Assembly: GCA_947503715.1 (NCBI GenBank)
Contig: CANNER010000002.1
Coordinates: 682,001-746,000 of the forward strand
Source of the DNA: an uncultured Caulobacterales bacterium
Lineage (GTDB): Bacteria > Pseudomonadota > Alphaproteobacteria > Caulobacterales > Maricaulaceae
DNA: 64,000 nucleotides
Direction of reading: 5' to 3'
Shown here: positions 26,795 through 35,882 of the stretch, in pieces
Layout of the letters: every line of letters starts with the position of its first letter
Position numbering within the stretch: position 1 is the stretch's first letter
Program-made: the position numbers and the translations under genes
The notes under the pieces: generated by a model
Seen by the model: the letters and a program-made list of their open reading frames with translations, nothing else
Database searches by the model: none
What the model was told of the DNA's origin: nothing

Positions 26795-26897
26795 GCCTCG
26801 GAAGGTCGGCCTGGACGAGATCCTCGCCAACCCGGTCAGGGCGGGAACGCAGCAGCCGTAACGAGTCTTTCTCGGGTCAGGACCCGGCCTTCCACCC
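26795..26897 (+). ncRNA. ffs: Signal recognition particle RNA (small, 4.5S type)
   Basis: The domain IV hairpin is unmistakable: GGTCAGGGCGGGAACGCAGC followed by AGCCGTAACG, with the GGAA tetraloop and the asymmetric internal loop bound by Ffh. The outer helix is also present: GGAAGGTCGG (26800-26809) pairs with CCGGCCTTCC (26884-26893). The inner arm CCTG..GAGA pairs with TCTCGGGTCAGG. Ends are approximate. The RNA scaffolds Ffh and FtsY for co-translational membrane targeting. Confidence 0.92.
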
Positions 26898-27008
26898 GCG
26901 AAACGTCAAAGTCGTAAGCTTCAGGATCTGACGTTCTAAATTCAATGCCCTCAGCACCTCGCATCCTCCCCGCTCATATGCTCTAAGAGCGTGGAATAGG
27001 ATTATCAC

Positions 27009-28301
27009 ATGCGCTTCGTTTTTATTTTCATCGTCAGTCTTTTCATGGCTCTGGCCGTCCCCGCATCCGCGCAGGACGTGTCTGCAGGGGATGAGGCGCT
27101 GCAATCGCGGCTGACCGCCATTTATCAAAGCACAGACAGTCTTTCCGGCGTGACCGTCGCCGTTGAAAATGGTGTCGTTACGCTCTCCGGCGAGATCGCG
27201 AATTCAGAGCTGGCAAAAGACGCAATGGAGATCGCGAAAACGCAGGACGAAACGGTCTATATCCAAGACCAGATTGACCGCACATTGGTTGGCGACAGCG
27301 ATGTCGGCGAGGCGCTGACAGGATTGCAGAAGGATGTATCAGACATCACACAGGCCCTGCCCATTATCGGGCTGGCCCTCTTGGTTTTTGCAATTTTCTT
27401 CTGGCTTGGCGGTGTGGTTGCGAATTTGCAAAAGTTCTGGCGAAAGATCGCCCCCAATCCGTTTCTGGCGGAATTATTATCTCAAACTGTCCGTGTGTTA
27501 TTTATCATTATTGGTCTTGTGGGGGCACTAAACCTACTCGGCGCACAGGCAATGATTGCGACGATTCTCGGAGGGGCGGGTGTTGTCGGGATTGCGATTG
27601 GTTTCGCCGTACGGGACACGTTGGAAAACTACCTGGCCTCTATCATGCTCTCGCTGCGGCAACCGTTTCGTCAGGGGGATCATGTCCTGATTGGAGAACA
27701 TCAGGGCAAAGTCATGCGTCTGACCAGTCGCGCAACGATCATGATGACATTGGACGGAAATCATCTTCGCATTCCCAATGCCACGGTCTTCAAAGCTGTC
27801 ATCCTGAATTATACGACTAACCCGGAACGCCGTTTCAGTTTTGCGCTCGGCGTGGATGCAGCCGATGATCCCGTTGCGGCGATGAAAATTGGTCTCGATG
27901 TTATGCGGGCCAATGCTTTTGTTCTCGATAAGCCCGGACCGGGCGCCGTAATTTCCGAAGTGGGCGATTCTAATATCATCATTAAATTCACCGGTTGGGT
28001 TGATCAGACATCTGCCGATTTTGGCAAAGCCCGGAGTTATTCCATTCGGGGCGTGAAGGATAAGTTGGAGGCGGAAGGTTTCTCCCTGCCCGAGCCTATT
28101 TACCGGGTAAAACTGGATAATTTGGCAGGAACTGAACTTAATATCCCCTCGGACCAAACGCCAAAGCCAAAGTCCAAAAAGCCGGCCGAAGCGCTCATGG
28201 TGGACGTCACACCTGACACGACGATTGATACGAAATTGGAAGAGGAACTGTCCGAAGCTGATGAGGATAATCTGCTGGATGATAGCAAGCCGACCGAGTA
28301 G
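27009..28301 (+). CDS. MscS-family mechanosensitive channel with N-terminal BON domain
   Basis: 430 aa. The signal peptide ends in ASAQ. A periplasmic BON domain at ~30-95 (TVAVENGVVTLSGEIANSEL) is followed by helices at ~117-139, 160-179 and 182-204; the last is the Gly/Ala-rich pore helix (GGAGVVGIAIGFAVRDTLEN). The MscS beta domain is FRQGDHVLIGEHQGKVMRLT and IPNATVFKAVILNY. The C-terminal ~70 residues are acidic and likely disordered. The BON domain may bind lipid or envelope partners. The next gene starts 10 nt downstream. Confidence 0.9.
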   Translation: MRFVFIFIVSLFMALAVPASAQDVSAGDEALQSRLTAIYQSTDSLSGVTVAVENGVVTLSGEIANSELAKDAMEIAKTQDETVYIQDQIDRTLVGDSDVGEALTGLQKDVSDITQALPIIGLALLVFAIFFWLGGVVANLQKFWRKIAPNPFLAELLSQTVRVLFIIIGLVGALNLLGAQAMIATILGGAGVVGIAIGFAVRDTLENYLASIMLSLRQPFRQGDHVLIGEHQGKVMRLTSRATIMMTLDGNHLRIPNATVFKAVILNYTTNPERRFSFALGVDAADDPVAAMKIGLDVMRANAFVLDKPGPGAVISEVGDSNIIIKFTGWVDQTSADFGKARSYSIRGVKDKLEAEGFSLPEPIYRVKLDNLAGTELNIPSDQTPKPKSKKPAEALMVDVTPDTTIDTKLEEELSEADEDNLLDDSKPTE

Positions 28302-28310
28302 CCTTGATCC

Positions 28311-28679
28311 GTGAAAACCTTCAAGCTCATTATCGTTTACGGCCTGTCAGCCTTTTTCCTGTTTGCAGGCGTGTCGCATTTTTTAGCGGATGATAGTTTC
28401 GCGGCCATTGTGCCGCCGCTGCTGCCCTTTCCCTATCTCATCGTTTGGATCACGGGTCTTATGGAGATCGGGTTCGCGATCATGCTGCTCTGCCCGCATT
28501 TCAGACCGCGTGTCGGCATCCTACTGTCGCTCTTTTTACTCGCCGTCCTACCTGCCAATATTTACATGGCGCTGAGCGGGATGCCCTTGGGCGAGTTGGG
28601 AAATGACCCTGCTGTTTTATGGGGCAGGGTGGCGATGCAATTCCCACTCATCGCCTTGATCCTCTGGGTGACGCGTTAA
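28311..28679 (+). CDS. DoxX-like small membrane protein
   Basis: 122 aa with a GTG start, four hydrophobic helices. GVSHFLADDSFAAIVPPLLP, followed by a helix with GLMEIGFAIMLL, is typical of the DoxX/DUF4267-like group of quinone- or redox-associated membrane proteins. The stop codon overlaps the end of the convergent rhlE-like gene by 4 nt. Probably co-transcribed with the channel gene upstream. Specific role unknown. Confidence 0.75.
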   Translation: MKTFKLIIVYGLSAFFLFAGVSHFLADDSFAAIVPPLLPFPYLIVWITGLMEIGFAIMLLCPHFRPRVGILLSLFLLAVLPANIYMALSGMPLGELGNDPAVLWGRVAMQFPLIALILWVTR

Positions 28680-30259
28680 CCGTCCTGACGCGAGCCTTTA
28701 TTTCGATTGCGATTTGGGCGTTTCTTGTTTCGACGACGCGGCGGTGTGTCTCCACCAGACCCGCGTGCGGGCTTCGGCGTTTCGCCTGCTGGTTTGACAC
28801 GGCCTCGGCTTGGGTTTGCGTCCGCACTGCCCGACATTTTAGGTTTGGCGTCGCGCGTTGAGGCTTTGCGGGAGCGGCCTTCACGAGAGGGTTGCGGGCG
28901 ACCTGATTTCGGTTTTTCAGCCCTAGTATTATCAGACCTCGAATTATCAGAACGCGGTTTATCCTGACGGGGGCCGTCAGACGATTTTGCGCGGTCTTTG
29001 CTGAAACGCCCTTTTTTCTTCTTGGACTTTCCCCGACCCTTACGGGTTTCGACATGCGGTTTTGTGTCGATGACAATAGGCTTACGGGATTTCAGAGCTC
29101 TGAGAAGATCAGGGAGATCGCTCGTATCCTTGGCTTCAGGAATTTTCTCCTTAAGGAGTTTTTCAATATCGCGAAGATATTTCAGCTCATCATTCCCCTT
29201 ATCCGTGGCGACGAGCGCGATGGCTTTACCCGACGCGTTGGCCCGGGCTGTCCGTCCGATACGGTGAACATATTGCTCGGCGACATTCGGGATTTCGAAG
29301 TTAAACACATGAGTGATGTCGGGAATATCAATGCCGCGTGCCGCCACATCGGTGGCCACCATGACATTCACATTGCCGGAGCGGAACGCCTCCAGTGCGC
29401 GGGTGCGCTGACCTTGTGACTTATTACCGTGAATGGCGACGGCAGCGATGCCAACCTTTGCGAGACGTTTGACCACGCGGTCTGCACCATGTTTCGTCCG
29501 CGTGAAGACGAGAGAGCGACCCACATCTTCGCGGGTGAGTTCAATGGCGAGCCGTTCCTGCTTTTCCGCCATGGTCAGGCGGATCATGCTCTGCGTGACT
29601 TTCTCCGCCGTCGTATTGGCGGGCGTCACGGAGACGTGGACCGGGTCTTTTAGGAACTGCTTGGAGAGCTGTTTTATCTTCGGTGCGAGAGTGGCCGAGA
29701 AGAACAGCGTCTGACGGTTTTTCGGGACGAGGGGTACGATCTTTTTTAGGGCATGGATGAAACCCATATCCATCATCTGGTCGGCTTCATCAAGAATGAG
29801 GACCTCAACTTGATCAATCTTAACAGCTTTACGATCCAGCAAATCAATTAGTCGTCCGGGTGTCGCGACGAGGACGTCAACACCGCCCGATACTTTCTTG
29901 ATCTGGCGATTAATCGGCACGCCGCCAAAGACGCAGGCCACGGACAAAAACGGCATATGACGTCCATAGCCGCGCACGCTCTCCGCAATCTGGCTGGCCA
30001 GTTCGCGTGTGGGCGCGAGGATGAGCACGCGGGCGCCGCGTTTGGGCGGCTCCATATCCTCCGTGAAAATATGGTGCAGCGTAGGCAGTGAGAATCCGGC
30101 TGTCTTCCCCGTTCCCGTCTGGGCAATGCCCATCACGTCCCGGCCTTCCATTGCGGGCGGAATGGCCTGTGATTGGATAGGAGTCGGCGTATCGTGGCCA
30201 AGGTCGTCGAGCGCGCGGGCCAAGGGCTCGCACAAATTCAGGCTTTTAAAGGATGTCAT
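28676..30259 (-). CDS. rhlE: DEAD-box ATP-dependent RNA helicase, RhlE group
   Basis: 527 aa from the ATG at 30259 (MTSFKSLNL); 30274 is an alternative. The motifs are complete: Q motif PTPIQSQAIP, Walker A AQTGTGKT, ILDEADQMMDMGF, SAT (FFSATLAPKI), and HRIGRTARA. From ~residue 395 the C-terminus is a long basic, Arg/Lys/Ser/Pro-rich region with RG- and KSGR-type repeats, expected to bind RNA. RhlE helicases remodel rRNA and degradosome substrates. A hairpin in the 5' leader (30313-30342) could modulate expression. Confidence 0.92.
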   Translation of the reverse strand: MTSFKSLNLCEPLARALDDLGHDTPTPIQSQAIPPAMEGRDVMGIAQTGTGKTAGFSLPTLHHIFTEDMEPPKRGARVLILAPTRELASQIAESVRGYGRHMPFLSVACVFGGVPINRQIKKVSGGVDVLVATPGRLIDLLDRKAVKIDQVEVLILDEADQMMDMGFIHALKKIVPLVPKNRQTLFFSATLAPKIKQLSKQFLKDPVHVSVTPANTTAEKVTQSMIRLTMAEKQERLAIELTREDVGRSLVFTRTKHGADRVVKRLAKVGIAAVAIHGNKSQGQRTRALEAFRSGNVNVMVATDVAARGIDIPDITHVFNFEIPNVAEQYVHRIGRTARANASGKAIALVATDKGNDELKYLRDIEKLLKEKIPEAKDTSDLPDLLRALKSRKPIVIDTKPHVETRKGRGKSKKKKGRFSKDRAKSSDGPRQDKPRSDNSRSDNTRAEKPKSGRPQPSREGRSRKASTRDAKPKMSGSADANPSRGRVKPAGETPKPARGSGGDTPPRRRNKKRPNRNRNKGSRQDG

Positions 30260-30312
30260 GGAGTTCCGCATCATTGGGTCAATAGACCCGTCACGGTCTT
30301 TTCATATATTTA

Positions 30313-30342
30313 AGGCGGCGCGTAGGCTCCTATACGCCGCCT
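30313..30342 (-). other. Hairpin between the haloperoxidase-like gene and rhlE
   Basis: 14-nt arms (30313-30326, 30329-30342) pair with two internal mismatches around a 2-nt loop. No T-tract follows on the minus strand. It may be a weak terminator of the upstream gene or part of the rhlE leader. Confidence 0.5.
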
Positions 30343-30365
30343 GTCAACGGAACGGACTGCGTTGA

Positions 30366-32105
30366 TTAGGCCGAAAGGACGACCCCGTTTTCGATTGTGA
30401 TACGGCTTCCATCGAACTTTGTGAGCGTGAATCCGGCAAAGCGCTCGCGATAGGTCAGGGAATAATCGCGCAATAGTCCGATGGCCTGCTGCTCGCCCAC
30501 GGCCAGACCGTCCACCCCGTCACTGCGGAAATGCACGCCGGCCCAATCACGGCCCAGCGCAATATTATTGGCGAGTTTGTTGATCTCGCCGCCAATGGTC
30601 AGGTCGGGCCCGAAATAGGGCACAAGATTGGCACCCGAACTATCCGGCACAACTGGATCGGGTATCGGCATAGACTCTTCAAAGAACGCTTTCAGTACCG
30701 TACAGCACGCCCCCGCAATTGTGGCATGTCCCGCCGGATAGGACGGATGAGTCGGGGACCCTTCGGGAAAGGCCAGCGAGAGGAACGCTGAGCCGTTCGC
30801 AGAAACTGTGCGTTGGACGGCATCTGAGTTCATGATCTCATCCGGTAGACCGTAATCCTTCGCCCCGAAAATCTGGTTGTGCAGCCGACCGCCATAAACT
30901 TCCGGACGGGCGCGACGATGGACGAGCCATTTCTGATACCACGCGCCGGTCAGAGCCAGGTTGCCTGCCTTGGTCACAAGGTCAAGCACATCCGGTCCAC
31001 CGAGGGAGACGAATGCCCCCTGATTTGTCGAGCTGATATAGATATTTCCGATATCGAAACTGCCGGGAATACCGAGGATGATCAGCGCCGCGCTGAGATA
31101 GGCCTGAAAACTGAAATCCGTATGGACATATTCGCCAAGAGCGCGGGCATCTGTGATATAACGCGCGCCGCCTTTTGTAAGAGGCGTCGGTGCAACGCCG
31201 TTTTGAATGCCGAGCCAGTCCGATGTTGTCATCATGAAATCATCGCCGGCGGCGGGGCTGTCATATTGCTGGACAATCCGGCCATTACCGTAAGGAACGT
31301 CCTTGAACAGGAATTGGGTGACGTAAGGGCCCGTCAGATCGCCGGGCGTTTCGCCGCGGAAAACGGTTGTGGATGTCACCGCACCACCCTCTTTCGGTCC
31401 CACTGTTTCCTCGAATGCGTTCAAATCCGCGACGGCGGCGCTGATCAGTGGATTGCTGTCATATTCCGAAAAATTCACATCGCGGCAGAGCGCCTTCCAG
31501 TAAAGCTCGCCCATTTCGGCAGAGGTTTCCTTGCCGAGGAATGTCGGGGCGGGCCGCATCCATGTTTGGTGACTATCGACGCCGACCATCTCGAATTTAT
31601 AGGCGGCCAGAGGGTTTGCGAGACGCCGTGCGCCCGCCAATGGGACTCGGTCCATATCGCGGCTCTGTCCCGTTGTAAGGCCACGAATGAGTCTACGGAA
31701 TGCGTCGGCATCCACTTCGCCTAGGGAATCATGTGGGAGAGCTTTGGAATAACTGCCGCGCTTGTCGGCATAAGCGCCCTCATCGCCATTCGTCTTCTGC
31801 TCGGGCAGTGAATCAGATTTGTAGGTGAGGGCGGCCTGCATGCGCAGGCGTGTGGATTTGTTTCGCCGCGCGTTGCGGTTCCCGCCGAGGACAGGATGCC
31901 CGCTATTCTGCCCGAGATAGCCGCGCAGGCTTTGCCCGGATGTTGGCGCATCAAATGTGAACGGTACCTGCGCCATAGAGGGTTGCGCCGCCAAACCGCC
32001 GAGGGCGGTCGCGCCCAGTCCTGATTGTAAAATGCGTCTGCGCGATAGTCCTGATTTTACGTTGGTAAAAGAATTCCCCGCATTTGCGGAATTATTGTCG
32101 GTCAT
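30366..32105 (-). CDS. Vanadium-dependent haloperoxidase / PAP2-family protein, Tat-exported
   Basis: 579 aa. The Tat signal is SRRRILQSGLG followed by a hydrophobic stretch ending at SMA. The C-terminal PAP2-like site has the three blocks of the vanadium haloperoxidase superfamily: WLVHRRARPE, HPSYPAGHATIAGA (with SxxxGH) and NIALGRDWAGVHFRSDG (with RxxxxxH). These bind vanadate or phosphate. Haloperoxidases oxidise halides with hydrogen peroxide; related members are phosphatases, so the reaction is an inference. Divergent from the VOC gene, with two dyads between. Confidence 0.87.
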   Translation of the reverse strand: MTDNNSANAGNSFTNVKSGLSRRRILQSGLGATALGGLAAQPSMAQVPFTFDAPTSGQSLRGYLGQNSGHPVLGGNRNARRNKSTRLRMQAALTYKSDSLPEQKTNGDEGAYADKRGSYSKALPHDSLGEVDADAFRRLIRGLTTGQSRDMDRVPLAGARRLANPLAAYKFEMVGVDSHQTWMRPAPTFLGKETSAEMGELYWKALCRDVNFSEYDSNPLISAAVADLNAFEETVGPKEGGAVTSTTVFRGETPGDLTGPYVTQFLFKDVPYGNGRIVQQYDSPAAGDDFMMTTSDWLGIQNGVAPTPLTKGGARYITDARALGEYVHTDFSFQAYLSAALIILGIPGSFDIGNIYISSTNQGAFVSLGGPDVLDLVTKAGNLALTGAWYQKWLVHRRARPEVYGGRLHNQIFGAKDYGLPDEIMNSDAVQRTVSANGSAFLSLAFPEGSPTHPSYPAGHATIAGACCTVLKAFFEESMPIPDPVVPDSSGANLVPYFGPDLTIGGEINKLANNIALGRDWAGVHFRSDGVDGLAVGEQQAIGLLRDYSLTYRERFAGFTLTKFDGSRITIENGVVLSA

Positions 32106-32211
32106 GATGCTTGCCCCGTCATGTTTGTCTGCTCACGAAATAGTGAGCAATCCCACAGAACAGTGCTTCGATTATTTCGTCAAGCGATGACCCGTAAATG
32201 TCGCAACATGT

Positions 32212-32269
32212 CGAATAGAATTCCTATTCGGATAGGTCATAAAAATGATCATCATTTGCACAATTTTGT
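32212..32269. promoter_or_regulatory. Two dyads between the haloperoxidase-like and VOC genes
   Basis: CGAATAG-AATTC-CTATTCG (32212-32230) is a perfect 7-bp inverted repeat. About 30 nt further, CACAA-TT-TTGTG is a second short dyad. They lie in the 221-bp region between divergent starts and are candidate operators. No regulator gene is adjacent. Confidence 0.45.
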
Positions 32270-32326
32270 GTCTGGACCCACGCCGCGGCTCTGCTAGGCG
32301 AGACCTTTATTTCGAAGGAGAGTATT

Positions 32327-32698
32327 ATGATTGGTTATACAACATTGGGCGTCTCAGATATGGAACGGTCCAAGAAGTTCTATTGCGACCTCTTGGAAGC
32401 TCAAGGCGCGAAAGTTCAGTTTGACGGCGGGCGGATTGCGATGATCGGCAAGTCCATGAGCCAGCCCATGGTTGCGGTTTGCGAACCTTATGATGGAAAC
32501 GCACCGACACCCGGAAATGGCGTCATGGTTGCCTTTCCAGCTGGATCCAAAGAAGCCGCAGATAAAATGTATGAGCGCGCGATTGAACTGGGCGCGACCT
32601 GCGACGGCAAACCCGGACAGCGCGTCCCGAATATGTTTTACGGCGCTTATGTCCGGGATCCCGACGGTAATAAGCTCGCGTTTTTCGATTTTAGCTAG
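32327..32698 (+). CDS. VOC-superfamily (glyoxalase/dioxygenase fold) protein
   Basis: 123 aa. The pattern MIGYTTLGVSDMERSKKFYC at the start and YGAYVRDPDGNKLAFFDF at the end is the glyoxalase/bleomycin-resistance fold. The N-terminal metal-ligand His usual in true glyoxalases is replaced (TTLGVSD), so metal binding is doubtful. GAAGGAGAG precedes the ATG. Converges on the CDGSH gene. Confidence 0.82.
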   Translation: MIGYTTLGVSDMERSKKFYCDLLEAQGAKVQFDGGRIAMIGKSMSQPMVAVCEPYDGNAPTPGNGVMVAFPAGSKEAADKMYERAIELGATCDGKPGQRVPNMFYGAYVRDPDGNKLAFFDFS

Positions 32699-32710
32699 GG
32701 GCTACCCTAG
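32695..32710. terminator. Short palindrome between convergent VOC and CDGSH genes
   Basis: CTAGGG (32695-32700) and CCCTAG (32705-32710) pair around GCTA and include both stop codons. A possible bidirectional terminator, but without T-runs. Confidence 0.4.
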
Positions 32711-33477
32711 GGCGCTTTAAACCCGATTTTTGCGTGGCTGCCATCGCAGAACGGTTTATTTGAACTGGCCCCACATCGGCATAATCGGCAACTATTGGTA
32801 CGCTCGATAAGCGCACCTGTTCCTCCGCAAATTTCCAAATGACCGGAGACAGCAAGTGGTCCATTGGGCTGTGGCCGGATATCTAATTTACCGTCACGTT
32901 TATCCGGCATAGCCGTATCGCGAGCTTCACGTTCACCGCTGGCCTGAAACCCGGCATTATGATGGGACCCGTCGCAATAGGGTTTATTTTGCGACTTCCC
33001 GCAGCGGCAGAGTGTTCTGTTGAAAGGTTCGCTATCGTTATCCGGCGAGAGTGAGCCTTCCGGATCATGTACCCGCAAATCCGCGCGGAAAGAGAGCGGT
33101 CCGTTCTCCTTGAGTCTCAAAATATTGACCTTTGGCGCAGCCTCTTCCTGCCCACCATCCTTACGGTGAATACGGATGGCTCCGCTCGCACATTCCCGTC
33201 CAATCGCGTAGAGAAGATCGGCCTCTGTATCATCTGGATAGAGCCAGGGCCCCTCAACATTGGCGAGGAACGTGTCGGGTGCGCCCATGACGCAAAAGCG
33301 GGAGTGAATACAGGCCTTGCCATCAAATTCCATGATCACGTCTTTGCCTTCAATAACTTCGACGCCGTCCGCGCGTTTAATTCCGCGCAACGGTTTCGTG
33401 CGGCCTTCGCGTTCAGGATAATCCATTGTTTCGCCAGTTTTCGCCCAGTCATCCATTTGCTCGAAAATATCGCTCAT
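32707..33477 (-). CDS. Iron-sulfur protein: divergent 4Fe-4S (Fer4_19) domain plus two CDGSH domains
   Basis: 256 aa. Residues ~45-105 resemble the divergent mono-cluster Fer4_19 domain (CIHSRFC ... ECASGAI). Two CDGSH-type motifs follow: LCRCGKSQNKPYCDGSHHN (~155-175) and LCRCGASSNKPFCDGSHAK (~232-252). Each supplies three Cys and one His for a 2Fe-2S cluster, as in mitoNEET. The protein should be a soluble redox or Fe-S carrier. Its ATG overlaps the stop of the ferritin-like gene (ATGA), so the two are translated together and probably act together. Confidence 0.88.
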   Translation of the reverse strand: MSDIFEQMDDWAKTGETMDYPEREGRTKPLRGIKRADGVEVIEGKDVIMEFDGKACIHSRFCVMGAPDTFLANVEGPWLYPDDTEADLLYAIGRECASGAIRIHRKDGGQEEAAPKVNILRLKENGPLSFRADLRVHDPEGSLSPDNDSEPFNRTLCRCGKSQNKPYCDGSHHNAGFQASGEREARDTAMPDKRDGKLDIRPQPNGPLAVSGHLEICGGTGALIERTNSCRLCRCGASSNKPFCDGSHAKIGFKAP

Positions 33478-34772
33478 GATTCTGTATCCTCTCCTTTGGC
33501 TTCAATAATCGCCTCCGCCTCTCGGATGAAGGTTTCCGCGATCCGTGCCACCATGTCGATGGAGGCATCGACCGCGTCTGAAATACCACGAATGTCTTCA
33601 CCCGCCTCGGTAATTTCATTAAAACGGCAAGCAAAGACTCTCCATTCTGTTCCGATCGGCAGCGGCGCAACGGAATTACGGATGGTCGCGAAGCTCATCC
33701 CCGCCGTGCGGTCCGTATCGCCATTGGCTTGGATGTGAGTCATCGCTTCGGCGGCGGGTGTCATCGCATACATCAGGTCGGTGGCGGCATTGACCAGAAT
33801 GCGTTTTTCATGCGCGTCGCCGCGTCGCCCAAAGGCCTGACTCAGCAAGCGCAGCATTTTAATATAGAGAGCGTTTGTCCAATCCATCAATGTCGCCGCC
33901 GTGGGTTCCGTGACCCAGACTTTTCCTTCCGGTGTGGGCGGGCTGCGCATGACCGGATTTTCTGCGACGGGTCGGGCCGGGTCGAATGTAGGGTCTTCGT
34001 CCAGATAGGCGTCATATTGCGCCTGTATCCGGCAGAACCGTTTGAAGTGGGAGGTCTCGGAATGGGCGTTCGCACCTTCGCCCTGTTCCTTGATGACGTC
34101 GACTGCGACTTTCGCATCTCGTAGGTTGTTGATGACACAGAGTCCGGGAAGGGGCGTGATATCCGGTCCGATCTGACGGCTGGCATCCCCGACGAAAAGA
34201 TGATCTTCGCCGTATTTTTCACAGAGAACTTCAAAGGTTTCGACGATTTGATCGTAGAGCGCACCTACCGTCGGATAATCCATCGCGACGGGCATCAGGC
34301 GGGATTGTTCAATTGGGGCGCGGTGGTAATCATATATGTCCCGGAACGGAGGACTATCCTCAATATCTTGTGCACATTCCGGTCGCTCCAAATAAATAAA
34401 ATGCTGGAGTGTATCCTGATCAAAGCGACGGAGGCGGACCGACATTTTCGCGGGTAGCGGGCCGGGCGCGATGGGAAAATTTAGGCGACCGAAATGCGGC
34501 GTCCCACCAATCGCGCAGAGCAAATTACAGACAAGGGCGAGATGCCCCATCTCCTCTACCGCGATGCGAATAACACTGCGTCGCCAAGTTTTGAGCGTCT
34601 TGCCTTGCTCTGCCGTTAGACCTTCGCTTTCTTCCGTTTTGATAGAAAACGCGGCATAGAGATAGGTCAGCATGAGATTGTGCTCGACCTCGGCCGCCTC
34701 CTGCAACATTCCCATAAGTTGTTCGCGTGACGCCAGTTTACTGGCATCTTCTAATTGGACAACTTGGGTCAT
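33474..34772 (-). CDS. Ferritin-like domain protein of the VioB/RebD-type (iminophenyl-pyruvate dimer synthase fold)
   Basis: 432 aa. The N-terminal ~220 residues form a four-helix ferritin-like domain: AAEVEHNLMLTYLYAAFSIK carries the first Glu/His metal ligands and RIAVEEMGHLALVCNLLCAI the second ExxH. This arrangement is seen in PF12902-type domains, known from VioB/StaD/RebD, which couple amino-acid-derived imines. The C-terminal half is helical without a known domain. No indolocarbazole or violacein gene is nearby, so the substrate is unknown. First gene of a two-gene unit with the CDGSH protein. Confidence 0.8.
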   Translation of the reverse strand: MTQVVQLEDASKLASREQLMGMLQEAAEVEHNLMLTYLYAAFSIKTEESEGLTAEQGKTLKTWRRSVIRIAVEEMGHLALVCNLLCAIGGTPHFGRLNFPIAPGPLPAKMSVRLRRFDQDTLQHFIYLERPECAQDIEDSPPFRDIYDYHRAPIEQSRLMPVAMDYPTVGALYDQIVETFEVLCEKYGEDHLFVGDASRQIGPDITPLPGLCVINNLRDAKVAVDVIKEQGEGANAHSETSHFKRFCRIQAQYDAYLDEDPTFDPARPVAENPVMRSPPTPEGKVWVTEPTAATLMDWTNALYIKMLRLLSQAFGRRGDAHEKRILVNAATDLMYAMTPAAEAMTHIQANGDTDRTAGMSFATIRNSVAPLPIGTEWRVFACRFNEITEAGEDIRGISDAVDASIDMVARIAETFIREAEAIIEAKGEDTES

Positions 34773-34939
34773 GGCATAGGTCTTTTATTTGCGTTCATCT
34801 CCCACATTGCGCGACCGGCCCTCTCTTGGTCAAGGCGCTTTAAGTGAGGCTGTTGGTTGGATGTTCCGTATACAGAGGAAAGGCTTGCATTGTAATTGAA
34901 GGGCACGCTAGATTGGCAATACCAAAGAGGAGGAAGCCA

Positions 34940-34951
34940 ATGAACAATTAA
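34940..34951 (+). other. Three-codon ORF behind a strong Shine-Dalgarno sequence
   Basis: GAGGAGG, then ATG AAC AAT TAA. It lies 75 nt before the SDR gene. It could be a leader mini-ORF or the scar of a lost gene. The ~250-nt gap around it holds nothing else I can name. Confidence 0.35.
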
Positions 34952-35025
34952 TTCGCGACATATTAAATATCTCGAATCAATTGTAGCGCCTTTAACGGGC
35001 CTATGGCTTTCGCATTGGAAAAATC

Positions 35026-35811
35026 ATGAAACGCTTGGAACAAAAGCTCTGCCTCGTCACAGGGGCGGCCCGCGGTATTGGTGCCGCCATATCACAAAAA
35101 TTTATGGCCGAGGGAGCGACGGTGATCCTCTCTGATATTGATGATGACGCCGTCCGTCAAACGGCCCGAAATTGTGGGGGTATCCCCTTTCACCTTGATG
35201 TCTCTCAAGAGGCTGACTGGGACCGCTTGGCTATAGAATATCCGAGGGTAGATGTCGTCGTGAATAATGCAGGCATTACCGGATTTGAAAACGGGATTAT
35301 GGCTCATGACCCAGAACATGCAGAATTAGACGATTGGCATGCCGTCCACCGCGTCAATACGGACGGTACGTTTCTTGGCTGTCGATATGCTATTCGTGCC
35401 ATGCGCGCGGCGGGAGCGGGGTCGATTATCAATATCTCGTCCCGTTCCGGACTGGTCGGTATTCCAACGGCGGCGGCCTACGCGGCGTCTAAGGCCGCCA
35501 TACGGAACCACACAAAAACAGTCGCGCTTTATTGTGCGCAGCAAGGGTTGAACATTCGCTGTAACTCTATTCATCCTGCCGCGATCCTCACCCCGATGTG
35601 GGAGCCGATGTTGGGTGACGGTCCTGACCGCGCGGCGCGTATGGCGAACTTTGTCGCGGACACGCCGATGAAACGGTTCGGCACCGTCGAAGAAGTTGCC
35701 GCCATGGCCTTGTTACTGGCGACAGATGAAGCCGCTTATATGACCGGTGCGGAGCTGGTCATGGATGGCGGGTTGCTTGCGGGCAGCGCGGCCACGCCGG
35801 AACAGGCTTGA
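35026..35811 (+). CDS. Short-chain dehydrogenase/reductase (SDR)
   Basis: 261 aa, classical SDR. Cofactor site [10 protein letters not shown], then NNAG (VVNNAGITG), catalytic Ser ([10 protein letters not shown]), and YAASK (Tyr and Lys). Asp in LSDIDDD after strand 2 favours NAD(H). Near the C-terminus [11 protein letters not shown] is typical. Substrate unknown; an alcohol or 3-oxoacyl type is likely. An open gap with a mini-ORF lies before it. Confidence 0.92.
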   Translation: MKRLEQKLCLVTGAARGIGAAISQKFMAEGATVILSDIDDDAVRQTARNCGGIPFHLDVSQEADWDRLAIEYPRVDVVVNNAGITGFENGIMAHDPEHAELDDWHAVHRVNTDGTFLGCRYAIRAMRAAGAGSIINISSRSGLVGIPTAAAYAASKAAIRNHTKTVALYCAQQGLNIRCNSIHPAAILTPMWEPMLGDGPDRAARMANFVADTPMKRFGTVEEVAAMALLLATDEAAYMTGAELVMDGGLLAGSAATPEQA

Positions 35812-35882
35812 TTGTACCTCTTTTTCTTCTCTCTGGTTTTCCCGTGTTACTCTGACTATCAGGGTGACAGGGAGGACCGATT

